A DNA stretch of 64,000 nt from assembly GCF_023701695.1 (NCBI RefSeq), contig NZ_JAJOZC010000001.1, positions 682,001 to 746,000 of the forward strand, in the 5' to 3' direction. Under the pieces are notes generated by a model. The model was not told the origin of the DNA and made no database searches. It was given only the letters and a program-made list of their open reading frames with translations. The position numbers and the translations under genes are program-made. The DNA is from Streptomyces sp. RKAG290. GTDB taxonomy: Bacteria; Actinomycetota; Actinomycetes; Streptomycetales; Streptomycetaceae. Positions 7,754 to 16,657 of the stretch are shown piece by piece (position 1 is the stretch's first letter; every line of letters starts with the position of its first letter).

Positions 7754-9511
7754 TCATGCGGGGCCCAGCAGGACGGCGGTGTCGTCAGGCATCGGGGTGA
7801 TCGCCCTTGTCTCGGTGACCGGGTCCAGTTGTCCGTTGGAGCGGATGACGAAGAGGACGTCGTGGTCCGGCGGGATCGGTACGGAGCCGGGCTGCAGCAG
7901 GAAGCGGGCGCCCCGTCCGTATCGCTCCGCGAGGAGATGGCGGACGAGTGGCCGGCCGAAGAGGATGTCCCCTCCGGTGTACGGGGCGACCACGCCGTGG
8001 CTCTGCAGCGGCGGCCCCACCCGGTAGACGGGTCCCTGCACGTTGTCCTTGATCACGACCGAGGCGAGTGCGTTGAAGTCGTCGTCGTCGGTGAGGAGAA
8101 GCACCGCCGAGACGCCCTCCAGGCGTGCGCGGGGGTTGGTTGCGGTCGCGAGCATCTCCCCGTGAGCGAGTTCGATGCCGGCTGAGGCGATCCGATCACG
8201 CTCCTCATCGAGCCCGGCCCACATCAGCACGTCCAGTCCCGCCGACTCCAGAGCCTCGCCCAGGCCGATCACCCACGGTTCTCCCCCGACCAGGAGCGGT
8301 CGCGTCCGCGATGTGCGGACGACGCCCAACTTCCGGGCCACGGGCGCGGCGGTCAGGGCGTACAGCAGGACCGTTCCGACGATCACCAGGAAGGTGATCG
8401 GGAGAATCTTGGCGGCACCGGGCAGCCCCTTCTGCACCAGCGTGGCGGCGAAGGCCGACGCGGTCGAGGCGGCGACGATGCCGCGCGGGGCCATCCATCC
8501 GAGGAAGCGCCACTCCCCACCGGTCAGAGTGGTTCCCCGGGAAGCGCAGAACGCCACAACTGGCCGCACCACGAAGACGAGGATCACGATCAGCACCAGC
8601 GACGGGATGAGGACGGGAACCACGGACGCGGGGGTGACGGCGGAGGAGATGGAGATGAAGAGCAGGCCGATGATCAGCTGGACGAGCGTTCCGAAGAACG
8701 GCCTGCGGGCAGGCATGTCCAGGCCGGGGAGGTTGGTGACGGCGAGTCCGGTGACGATAGCCGCGATGAGGCCCGTGTCGTCACGGGCGATGTCACAGCC
8801 GGCGGAGACGAGGATCACCGTCGCCAGCTGCGCCAGGGTGCCGAGCATCTCTCCGAGCCGCAGCTTGCGCAGCGTGAGCCAGAGGAGCGCGGTGCCCACG
8901 GCGCCGCCCGCGATGCCCACGCCCATGCTGATGAGGAACTGCCCGATCTGGTAGCCGCGGCCGATGTCGATCTGGTGCGACGTCGCCACGGCGTGGAAGA
9001 CGACGGCCCCGAGGATGCCGCCGATCGGGTCGGTCAGGGTGCCTTCCCAGATCAGGATGCGCCGGACGTTCTCCGTCGGCCGGACGTACTCGAGTAGCGG
9101 ACCCACGACGGTGGGGCCCGACACGACAAGGATGATCCCGATCATCGCGGCCACCCTGAGAGGGATGCCGAACAGCGCCGGTCCCATGCCCCCGACGGCG
9201 AAGAACGTGACCACGATGCCGATGACCAGCAGCCGTCCCACGATCTTGCGGGTCTCGCCGGTGAGGTTGCGCAGGTTCAGTCCCAGGCCGGCGTCGTAGA
9301 GGATCACCGCGACGGACAGCGAGACCAGCGAGGGGAAGTCCGGGCCCACGAGGCGTCCGGGATGGATGACATCGGTCAGGGCGCCTGCGGTGAAGCCGAC
9401 CGGCAGCAGCAGGATCAGTGCGGGCACGTGCAGTCTGTTCGCCAGGATCTGCGAGCCCGTGGCGAGGGCGACGGTAAGGGCGATCCCCAGGAGGATGTCT
9501 TCGCCGGTCAT
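7754..9511 (-). CDS. CPA1-type cation:proton antiporter with TrkA-N domain
   Basis: 585 residues. About a dozen hydrophobic segments over residues 1-400 form a sodium/hydrogen exchanger domain, with GLIAAIVTGLAVTN and WMAPRGIVAASTASAFA as conserved transport motifs. The remaining ~180 residues form a soluble Rossmann-like TrkA-N region (VIGLGEALESAG, then VLLLTDDDDFNALAS). The protein should exchange Na+ or K+ for H+ across the plasma membrane, with the cytosolic domain sensing nucleotide. ATG start; GAGG lies about 10 bases ahead. It diverges from the SDR/NDH-2/cyd genes, which suggests a shared theme of pH and membrane-energy homeostasis. Confidence 0.88.
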   Translation of the reverse strand: MTGEDILLGIALTVALATGSQILANRLHVPALILLLPVGFTAGALTDVIHPGRLVGPDFPSLVSLSVAVILYDAGLGLNLRNLTGETRKIVGRLLVIGIVVTFFAVGGMGPALFGIPLRVAAMIGIILVVSGPTVVGPLLEYVRPTENVRRILIWEGTLTDPIGGILGAVVFHAVATSHQIDIGRGYQIGQFLISMGVGIAGGAVGTALLWLTLRKLRLGEMLGTLAQLATVILVSAGCDIARDDTGLIAAIVTGLAVTNLPGLDMPARRPFFGTLVQLIIGLLFISISSAVTPASVVPVLIPSLVLIVILVFVVRPVVAFCASRGTTLTGGEWRFLGWMAPRGIVAASTASAFAATLVQKGLPGAAKILPITFLVIVGTVLLYALTAAPVARKLGVVRTSRTRPLLVGGEPWVIGLGEALESAGLDVLMWAGLDEERDRIASAGIELAHGEMLATATNPRARLEGVSAVLLLTDDDDFNALASVVIKDNVQGPVYRVGPPLQSHGVVAPYTGGDILFGRPLVRHLLAERYGRGARFLLQPGSVPIPPDHDVLFVIRSNGQLDPVTETRAITPMPDDTAVLLGPA

Positions 9512-9943
9512 GGCAGTCGTCCTCTTTCCCTATGTCTGCGGCCGGTGGGATTCAATCGTGTCCACGAACCCCGTGCCGCCTTCCGTAGCCGGACGCGGGT
9601 GTTCTCCACCTGATCGGCCCTGCGGCGGTCCGGACGTCAAGGGGACCGCAGGGCGGCGGCAAGGGCATCGACGACGGGGTCGTGGGGCGGGCCGCCACAT
9701 CCACCTTCGGGGTTCGCCGTGTGGGCCGCGCGGGTGACGGGGGTTTCGAAGTGGGGCTGCACGGGCGCGCCGGTCCGCTGCCCGCGGAGCATGGTGCTTT
9801 CGTCGTGGTGCATGTGACGGACTGGACGCCGTCCCGGGCGGCCGGTCGGCAACAGCCCTTGTCCGGTGGGTCGCTCACGTTCCGTCGGGGGACGCGTCGG
9901 GTCCGCGAGGGGGCGAGCTGTCTGCAAACCTCAAGGAGGGATC
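9512..9943. other. Divergent intergenic region, no gene seen
   Basis: About 430 bases between the antiporter and the SDR gene, which point away from each other. It must hold both promoters. I see no convincing operator palindrome or small gene; frames across it are compositional shadows. Confidence 0.4.
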
Positions 9944-9946
9944 GTG

Positions 9947-10786
9947 GTGGCGGGAAACGCCGAGGAGAGTCGCACGACGCCGAGCACGCAACTGCTCCGG
10001 GGGCAGAAGGCTCTCGTGACCGGTTCCAACTCCGGCATCGGCATGGCGACAGCCCTCGCCCTGGGCCGGGCCGGAGCGGACGTCGTGGTCAACTACGTGG
10101 TCGGCGCCGACGAGGCCGAGAAGGTCGTGGAGCAGATCCGGGGCTTCGGGGTCCGCTCCTACGCCCATGAGGCCGACGTGTCCGACGAGGACCAGGTGGT
10201 CGGCATGGTCGACCGGATGGTGCGGGAGTTCGGCACCATCGACATCATGGTGCCCAACGCCGGTCTCCAACGCGACGCGCCCCTGACGGAGATGTCCCTC
10301 GCCCAGTGGCAGAAGGTCATCGACGTCAACCTCACCGGGCAGTTCCTGTGTGCCCGGGAGGCCGCCAAGGAGTTCATGCGCCGCGGCGTCGTCGCGGACG
10401 TGTCCCGGTCGGCGGGGAAGATCGTCTGCATGAGCTCGGTCCACCAGATCGTCCCGTGGGCGGGCCATGTCAACTACGCCTCCTCCAAAGGCGGCGTCGG
10501 CATGATGATGCAGACTCTCGCCCAGGAGCTCGCGCCGCACCGTATCCGGGTGAACGCGGTCGCTCCCGGAGCGATCCGCACGCCCATCAACAAGTCCGCC
10601 TGGGACACGCCGGAGGCCGAGGCCGAGCTTCTCAAGCTGATCCCGTACCGACGCGTCGGAGATCCGGACGACATCGCGAACGCCGTCGTCGCGATGGCCT
10701 CCGACCTGCTCGACTACGTCGTCGGCACCACGCTCTACGTCGACGGCGGGATGACGCTCTTCCCCGGCTTCGCCACTGGCGGTTGA
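9947..10786 (+). CDS. Short-chain dehydrogenase (glucose 1-dehydrogenase-like)
   Basis: 279 residues, classical SDR. The NAD(P)-binding TGSNSGIG lies near residue 25, NAG in PNAGLQ, and the catalytic Ser-Tyr-Lys set is in SSVHQ...YASSK; the C-terminus ends with VGTTLYVDGGMTLFPGF. It most resembles glucose 1-dehydrogenases, though substrate specificity cannot be read from sequence. Two adjacent GTG codons compete as start; the second (9947) has AAGGAGG at a better 7-base distance. It is followed after only 5 bases by the NDH-2 gene, so the two are co-transcribed and NAD(P)H made here could feed that enzyme. Confidence 0.85.
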   Translation: MAGNAEESRTTPSTQLLRGQKALVTGSNSGIGMATALALGRAGADVVVNYVVGADEAEKVVEQIRGFGVRSYAHEADVSDEDQVVGMVDRMVREFGTIDIMVPNAGLQRDAPLTEMSLAQWQKVIDVNLTGQFLCAREAAKEFMRRGVVADVSRSAGKIVCMSSVHQIVPWAGHVNYASSKGGVGMMMQTLAQELAPHRIRVNAVAPGAIRTPINKSAWDTPEAEAELLKLIPYRRVGDPDDIANAVVAMASDLLDYVVGTTLYVDGGMTLFPGFATGG

Positions 10787-10791
10787 GGCCG

Positions 10792-12132
10792 GTGGAGGAC
10801 CATGTCACGCCCCGACGGGTGGTGATCATCGGCGGGGGGTTCGCGGGGCTGTTCGCCGCCCGTGCCCTGCGACGTGCACCGGTAGCGGTCACGGTGGTCG
10901 ACCGCCGGGCCCATCACCTGTTCCAGCCGCTGCTCTACCAGTGCGCGGCCGGGATCCTGTCCGAGGGACAGATCGCGCAACCGCTGCGCGCGGTCCTGCG
11001 CCGCCATCACAACGTGCGCTGTCTGCTCGCCGACGCCACCGATGTGGACGTCACGTCCCGGCTCGTCCATGCCGGACGGCCCGGGGGCGGCACCGTCGTG
11101 CTGCCCTACGACGACCTGATCGTCGCGGTCGGCATGCGCCAGTCCTACTTCGGGCATGACGAGTTCGCCGCCCACGCCCCGGGAATGAAGACGCTCGACG
11201 ACGCGCTGGAGATCCGCCGCCGGCTCTACCGGGCATTCGAGATGGCAGAGACCGCCGCGGACGAGGAGGAACGGCGGCAGTGGCTGACCTTCGCGCTGGT
11301 CGGCGGCGGCCCGACCGGTGTGGAACTCGCCGGACAGATCCGGGAGATCGCCGGCCACACGCTCGACCGTGAGTTCCGGACCATCGATCCCGCCGAGGCC
11401 CGGGTTCTGCTCTTCGAAGGGTCGGGCGCGGTGCTGGGCACCTTCGGCCCCGCCCTGGCCGGCCGTGCCGCCCAAGCCCTGAGCGATCTCGGTGTGGAGC
11501 TCCACCTGGGCACGAGGGTCACCGACATCGACGCCGACGGCCTGACCGTCCGGGACGGGGAGGGCACGTCCACCCGTTTCGCGGCGCGCACCGTCCTGTG
11601 GACGGCGGGAGTCGAGGCACCCCCCGTCGCCCGCGCGCTGGCGCGGGCCGCCGGTGCCACCCAGGACCGGGCCGGCCGGCTGGCGGTCGAACCCGACCTG
11701 ACCCTTGCCGGCCATCCGGAGATCCGCGTGGTGGGCGACGTGATGGGGCTGAACCACCTGCCGGGGCTGGCCGAGGTCGCCATGCAGACCGGTGCGTACG
11801 CGGGCAGGGCCGTGCGCCACGCCGTGGAGGGCCGGAAGAAGCCACTCAAACCCTTCCGGTACCTCGACCTGGGCAGCGCCGCCTACATCTGCCGCGGCCG
11901 GGCCGTGGTCAAGGCAGGTTCGCTGCACCTGTCGGGTGTGCCGGGCTGGCTGACGTGGCTCTTCATCCATGTCGCCTTTCTGACGGGATTCCGCAGCAGG
12001 TTCGGCGCGGTGCTCAGTTGGGCCGTCGTCTTCGCCTCCGGCGCGCGGCGCGAGCGCGCCTTCACTTTGCCTGACACCGCCATGCCGGCCGACCCGGCAG
12101 CGGGATCCGGAGCGGCCACACCTCTGCCCTGA
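10792..12132 (+). CDS. Type II NADH dehydrogenase (NDH-2)
   Basis: 446 residues. The FAD-binding GGGFAGLFAAR motif is at the N-terminus; LFQPLLYQCAAG is typical of NDH-2; a second Rossmann motif, LVGGGPTGVELAGQ, binds NADH; VVGDVMG contacts FAD; a C-terminal hydrophobic/amphipathic segment (LTWLFIHVAFLTGF) anchors it to the membrane. It oxidises NADH and reduces menaquinone without pumping protons. GTG start 5 bases after the SDR stop, with GAGG overlapping the gap; cydAB follow 83 bases later. Dehydrogenase, NDH-2 and a bd-type oxidase together would make a short non-proton-pumping route from NADH to oxygen. Confidence 0.88.
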   Translation: MEDHVTPRRVVIIGGGFAGLFAARALRRAPVAVTVVDRRAHHLFQPLLYQCAAGILSEGQIAQPLRAVLRRHHNVRCLLADATDVDVTSRLVHAGRPGGGTVVLPYDDLIVAVGMRQSYFGHDEFAAHAPGMKTLDDALEIRRRLYRAFEMAETAADEEERRQWLTFALVGGGPTGVELAGQIREIAGHTLDREFRTIDPAEARVLLFEGSGAVLGTFGPALAGRAAQALSDLGVELHLGTRVTDIDADGLTVRDGEGTSTRFAARTVLWTAGVEAPPVARALARAAGATQDRAGRLAVEPDLTLAGHPEIRVVGDVMGLNHLPGLAEVAMQTGAYAGRAVRHAVEGRKKPLKPFRYLDLGSAAYICRGRAVVKAGSLHLSGVPGWLTWLFIHVAFLTGFRSRFGAVLSWAVVFASGARRERAFTLPDTAMPADPAAGSGAATPLP

Positions 12133-12215
12133 GCCGGCCGTCGGCCCTGCTCACCCCAGCCACTCTCCTGTACCTCCAGTCCCCGCCACGGGCGGGGCAG
12201 AACAACGAGGCACCC

Positions 12216-13703
12216 ATGCTCAGCACCGCAATTCATCTGGCGAGCAGTACCCCGCCGCAGCTTCTGCCGGCCCGCGAACTGATGGCCTTCACCCTGGCCT
12301 CCCACATCCTGCTGGTGCCGTTCGGAGTCGCCCTGCCTCTCATCACCGTGCTGATGCACTACCGGGGGCTGCGCCGCAACGACGCCGTGGCGCTGAAGCT
12401 CGCCCGTCGCTGGTCGGCGGTGATGGCGGTGCAGTTCGCCATCGGCATCATCACGGGCACCGTGCTGTCCTTGGAGTTCGGCCTGCTGTGGCCCGGGTTG
12501 ATGGGGCGCTGGGGCGACGTGTTCGGGCTCGGTTTCGGCGTGGAGGCGTGGGCGTTCTTCCTGGAGGCCGTCCTGATCGCGATCTACCTGTACGGCTGGC
12601 GCCGGCTCAGGCCCTGGACGCACTTCTGGCTGGCCGTGCCGCTACCGCTGACCGCGCTGATGGGCTCGTTCGGCATCATCGCGGCGAACTCCTGGATGAA
12701 CACCCCGCAGGGCTTCACCCTCGACGCCCAGGGCAAGCCGGTGGACGTCGATGTCCGGCAGGCGGTCTTCACCCCGATGTTCGGCCCGGAGTACTGGCAC
12801 TTCGTGGTCGCGATGTTCATGACCGCCGGATTCGTGGTCGCGGGCGTGTACGCGGTCGGCTGGCTGCGCGGGCGCCGCGACCGCTACCACAAGCTCGGTT
12901 TCACGCTGCCGTTCACCGTTGCCACGATCCTCACCCCCGTACAGTTCTTCCTCGGTGACTCGGCCGCGCGGGCGGTCTTCCACAAGCAGCCGGTCAAGTT
13001 CGCCGCCATGGAGATCGTCTGGAAGACCGACACACATGTGCCGGAATACGTGTTCGGGCGACTGAACAGCGACGGCACCGTCGCCGGCGGAATCAAGATC
13101 CCCCAACTGGACTCGATCCTCGCCGGATTCAAGCCCAGTACGCAGGTGCCCGGCCTCACCTCGGTCCCGGCGGCCGACCGCCCCACGCCGACGCAGGCCA
13201 CCATCGTGCACTTCGCCTTCGACATCATGGCCACCATCGGCAGTGTGCTGATCCTGCTCGCCCTGTGGTACGCGTGGATCTGGTGGCGGCACCGTGACCT
13301 GCCGCTCAACCGCTGGTTCTTCCGCTGCGCGGCGGTCGCCGGTGCGGCGTGCCTGATCACGGTGGAATGCGGATGGATCACCACCGAGGTCGGCCGCCAG
13401 CCGTGGATCGTCTACAACAGGATGCGGGTGTCGGAGGCCGTCACCCACACCCAGGCCGCAGGGATCTGGAGCATGCTCGGCATCGTCGTGGTCGTGTACG
13501 TGGCCGTGTTCGGGTCCTTCCTGGCGGTCGTGCTGAAAATGCGGACCCGCTGGCGTGTCGCCGACGAGGCAGCGGCCGGCGCGCGAGCCGCCGTGGATCC
13601 CGAAGTCGACACTCCGTACGGGCCCAGAGGCGGGTCCGATCCCGCACCCGTCGGCACCGCAACCGGCAGCGGGTCCGACCGTCCGGCAGGTGGTGCGTCA
13701 TGA
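12216..13703 (+). CDS. cydA: Cytochrome bd-type quinol oxidase subunit I
   Basis: 495 residues with about nine membrane helices. Family landmarks are the N-terminal ARELMAFTLASHILLVPFGV with a heme-ligand His, GTVLSLEFGLLWPG, WAFFLEAVLIAIYLYGW, the NSWMNTPQGF segment, KFAAMEIVWKTD near the quinol (Q) loop, and CGWITTEVGRQPWIV. The Q loop is short, as in cyanide-insensitive (Cio) and Gram-positive forms. With CydB it oxidises menaquinol and reduces O2 with high affinity. Its C-terminal tail is Gly/Pro-rich and overlaps the cydB start by four bases (ATGA), giving translational coupling. No cydCD genes lie nearby. Confidence 0.93.
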   Translation: MLSTAIHLASSTPPQLLPARELMAFTLASHILLVPFGVALPLITVLMHYRGLRRNDAVALKLARRWSAVMAVQFAIGIITGTVLSLEFGLLWPGLMGRWGDVFGLGFGVEAWAFFLEAVLIAIYLYGWRRLRPWTHFWLAVPLPLTALMGSFGIIAANSWMNTPQGFTLDAQGKPVDVDVRQAVFTPMFGPEYWHFVVAMFMTAGFVVAGVYAVGWLRGRRDRYHKLGFTLPFTVATILTPVQFFLGDSAARAVFHKQPVKFAAMEIVWKTDTHVPEYVFGRLNSDGTVAGGIKIPQLDSILAGFKPSTQVPGLTSVPAADRPTPTQATIVHFAFDIMATIGSVLILLALWYAWIWWRHRDLPLNRWFFRCAAVAGAACLITVECGWITTEVGRQPWIVYNRMRVSEAVTHTQAAGIWSMLGIVVVVYVAVFGSFLAVVLKMRTRWRVADEAAAGARAAVDPEVDTPYGPRGGSDPAPVGTATGSGSDRPAGGAS

Positions 13704-14743
13704 TGGCCGACCTGATCGCCTGGGTGATGGTGCTCGCGATCGCCGCGTACGCCTCCGGCGGCGGTACCGACTACGGCGCGGGTTTCTGGGATCTGCTGGC
13801 GGGCGGTGCCCGGCGCGGCCGTCGGCCGCGCTGGCTGATCGACCACGCCATGGCGCCGGTCTGGGAGGTAAACAACGTCTGGCTGATCTTCGTTCTGATC
13901 ATCATGTGGACCGGGTTCCCGACGATGTTCCAGGCCGTCTTCACCGCCCTGTGGCTGCCGCTGGCTCTCGCGGCCGTCGGCATGGTCCTGCGCGGGGCGG
14001 GGTTCGCGCTGCGCAAGCCGACCCGGCGGCTGGCCCAACGACGCATCTACGGCGGGGTGTTCGCGATCGCCTCGCTGGTCACGCCCTACTTCCTCGGGGC
14101 GGTGCTCGGCGGCGTCGCCTCGGGCCGCGTGAAGGTGGGCACGGCCGCCGACGCACGCGTGTGGACCGGTGCGACCTCGGTCATGGCAGGTCTGCTGGCC
14201 ATCGCGGCCACCGCCTTCCTCGGCGCGGTGTTCCTCGGCGCGGACGCCCGGCGGTTCGACGCGGACGATCTCGTCGACTACTTCCGCCTGCGGGCGCTGC
14301 TCGCTTTCGGCGCTGTCGTGGTCCTCGCTGTCATCGCCCTTCCCGTCACCCACGACGACGCCCGCTACGTCTGGGAAGGCCTCACCCGGGGACTGGGCCT
14401 GCTGATGATGGTGCTGGCCGCGCTCTGCGCGGTGACGACGGTGCTGCTGGTGCTGTTCCGGTCCCACCGCTGGTCCCGTCACACCTCGGTGGCGAGCGTC
14501 GCGCTGGCGGTGGTGGCATGGGGTTTCGCGCAGCGGCCCTACCTGCTGCCGACCTCGCTGACGGTGTCGCAGGGAGCGGGCGCGGCGCACAGCCTGCGCT
14601 GGCTGGCGCTGGTCTCGCTCATCGCGGTCGTACTGGTGGGTCCCGCGCTGGTGCTGCTCTACCGGCTGGACACGAAGGGTGAGCTGGAACCGCTCACCGA
14701 CGCCGACACACGGGCTGCGGGCCTGCCCGGGGACAACGTGTGA
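13700..14743 (+). CDS. cydB: Cytochrome bd-type quinol oxidase subunit II
   Basis: 347 residues, about nine membrane helices. Diagnostic segments are GGGTDYGAGFWDLLAGG near the N-terminus, DHAMAPVWEVNNVWLIFVLI, and FPTMFQAVFTALWLPL. CydB stabilises the heme-bearing CydA and completes the oxidase. The start is set by the ATGA overlap with cydA. The C-terminus keeps the YLLPTSLTV segment common to the family. The gene ends 32 bases from the convergent GMC oxidoreductase stop. Confidence 0.92.
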   Translation: MMADLIAWVMVLAIAAYASGGGTDYGAGFWDLLAGGARRGRRPRWLIDHAMAPVWEVNNVWLIFVLIIMWTGFPTMFQAVFTALWLPLALAAVGMVLRGAGFALRKPTRRLAQRRIYGGVFAIASLVTPYFLGAVLGGVASGRVKVGTAADARVWTGATSVMAGLLAIAATAFLGAVFLGADARRFDADDLVDYFRLRALLAFGAVVVLAVIALPVTHDDARYVWEGLTRGLGLLMMVLAALCAVTTVLLVLFRSHRWSRHTSVASVALAVVAWGFAQRPYLLPTSLTVSQGAGAAHSLRWLALVSLIAVVLVGPALVLLYRLDTKGELEPLTDADTRAAGLPGDNV

Positions 14744-14775
14744 CGTAGCCCGGCCGGGCCCGGTGGACCCGTCCG

Positions 14776-16356
14776 TCAGCGCAGTCGCTCGATCAGGTGG
14801 TCACCGACCCGCAGGGCGTTGGCGATGGCCGTCAGCGACGGGTTCACGGCGCCGATGCTCGGGAAGAACGACGTGTCCACGACGTAGAGGTTGTCGAGGT
14901 CGTGGGCCTTGCAGTTGACGTCCAGCGCCGAAGCGGCCGGGTCCGCGCCGAACCGGATGGTGCCGGCCTGGTGGGCAGTGGCCCCGATGGGCATCCCCTT
15001 GTGCAGGTAGATGCTGTGCGGCAGCAGATGGTGCTCGTGCATCCCCAGGTGCCCGAGCATTCCCTGCAGTTTGTGCTGGAGCCGCTTCAGGCCGGCGATG
15101 TTGTTCTTCTCGTCGAGAGCCAGATGGATGCCGCCGTCCTCGTCGAGGGTGACACGGCTCTCGGGCAGCGGCAGGTCCTCGCCGCACAGCCAGAAGTCCA
15201 CGGCGTGATGCGCGAGCATCTCGAACGGCATGTCGGGTGTCACCTTGCCGGCCCAGCGCGGCGCCTCGCCATGGATCTGGTCGGCGTCGGACTTGCCGAG
15301 CATCTGGATCCCGCCGAGCGGGTAGTCCCAGTCGTCCGCGCCCAGGTACCAGTCGTGCAGGGCCAGGGTCTTCTGGAACTTGGTCGGGTTCGGCTCCTTC
15401 GACACCGCCATCAGCGCCGTGTTGTTGTGCCGCATGTAGTGCCGGCCCACCACGTCCGACCTGTTGGCCAGGCCGCCCGGATGCCGGTCGTTCGCCGAAC
15501 GCAGCAGGAGCGCGGCTGAGTTGACCGCCCCGCAGGCGACCACCACGATGTCGGCACTGAACCGTTCGGTCGTCCCGTCCGCGAGTTCGGTCACCACGCC
15601 GGTGACGGTGCGGCCCGTCGCATCGGTCTCCAGGCGCCGCACGTCGGCTTTCGTCAGCATCGTGACGTTGTCGTGCGCGAGAGCGGGGTCGACGCAGATC
15701 ACCTGGGCGTCGGATTTGGCGCCCAGCAGGCAGGGGAACCCGTCGACCCGCTCGCAGCGGATACAGGCGCTGGCGTGCGTGGCCCGGCCGTGCTCGTCCT
15801 GCGTGAGGTTCACCCCGATCGGGAGGTGGAAGGGGTGCAGTCCCCGCTTCTCCAGGTCGTCGTTGAGCTGCTGGATGCGGGGCTCGTGTTCCACCGGCGG
15901 GTGGGGGTACTGGCCACTGGCCGCGCCTTCGGTGGGGTCCTCGCCGTGCCGTCCGTGCACCAGGTAGAGCTGCTCGGCCTGGGTGTAGTACGGCTCCAGG
16001 TCCTCGTAGCGGATCGGCCAGGCCGGGGAGATCCCGCCGTGGTGGCGGAGTTCCCCGAAGTCCTCCGGGCGCAACCGGAACAGCGCGGCGCCGTAGAACT
16101 TGGTGTTGCCTCCGACGTAGTAGTTGGCCTCCGGGGTGAACGGCTCGCCGTGCTTGTCGTACCAGAGCTCCGGGGCCAGGTACTTGCCCTGGACGAACAC
16201 CGCGGTGGACTCCCAGTTGTCCCGCTCCCGGGGCAGGTAGTCGCCGCGTTCCAGGATCAGGACGCGCTTGCCGCTGGGGGCCAGTCGGTGGGCGAGGGTG
16301 CCGCCGCCCGCTCCGGTGCCGATGACGATGACGTCGTAGTGCTGGTCGTCGGCCAT
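14776..16356 (-). CDS. GMC-family FAD oxidoreductase
   Basis: 526 residues. The FAD-binding GTGAGGGTLAHRLAPSG is at residues 13-29; VGGNTKFYGAALFRLRPEDF is the GMC 'ATP shield'/FAD loop; VVVACGAVNSAALLL and the C-terminal NLYVVDTSFFPSIGAVNPSLT end block are intact, with HQAGTIRFG upstream of them. A CIRCERVDGFPC cysteine cluster is present, as in bacterial GMC proteins related to gluconate or sugar dehydrogenases. Oxidises an alcohol or sugar; the substrate is unknown. It has its own AT-richer upstream region and is separate from the cyclase/GH15 pair beyond. Confidence 0.85.
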   Translation of the reverse strand: MADDQHYDVIVIGTGAGGGTLAHRLAPSGKRVLILERGDYLPRERDNWESTAVFVQGKYLAPELWYDKHGEPFTPEANYYVGGNTKFYGAALFRLRPEDFGELRHHGGISPAWPIRYEDLEPYYTQAEQLYLVHGRHGEDPTEGAASGQYPHPPVEHEPRIQQLNDDLEKRGLHPFHLPIGVNLTQDEHGRATHASACIRCERVDGFPCLLGAKSDAQVICVDPALAHDNVTMLTKADVRRLETDATGRTVTGVVTELADGTTERFSADIVVVACGAVNSAALLLRSANDRHPGGLANRSDVVGRHYMRHNNTALMAVSKEPNPTKFQKTLALHDWYLGADDWDYPLGGIQMLGKSDADQIHGEAPRWAGKVTPDMPFEMLAHHAVDFWLCGEDLPLPESRVTLDEDGGIHLALDEKNNIAGLKRLQHKLQGMLGHLGMHEHHLLPHSIYLHKGMPIGATAHQAGTIRFGADPAASALDVNCKAHDLDNLYVVDTSFFPSIGAVNPSLTAIANALRVGDHLIERLR

Positions 16357-16657
16357 AGCAGGGCCCCGTTCCTGGAGTCGTCGGCCGCCACGGTCCGGAC
16401 GTGCGGGAGACCCGCGCTGGGGCTGCCCGGACGGTTGGCTGCCAGAAGGTGATATTGGTACTGAATCGGAAGCTATCGTGATAATTCGAGGGCGTCGCGC
16501 GGACGGCGGGGGGCAGGCCCGTCTTCACCTGATCGCCCGCCGGGCGGCCGTTGCCCCGTCGAGCCGCCGGACGGATCCACGGGCCGGGGATATACAGGGG
16601 CCGGCAGCGGCAGCCGAGACCCCGCGCGGTGCCCGCGTGGTGGTGACATCCGGCCCC
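16357..16657. other. Intergenic with an AT-rich patch near 16450-16490
   Basis: About 300 bases upstream of the GMC gene and downstream of the cyclase gene. Around 16450-16490 there is a locally AT-rich run (TATTGG, AATCGG, GATAATTC), unlike the surroundings and a plausible promoter location for the GMC gene. No gene seen. Confidence 0.35.

Noticed and set aside
15673..16452. Plus-strand frame opposite the first GMC oxidoreductase
   Set aside because: Antisense shadow of the GMC coding strand.
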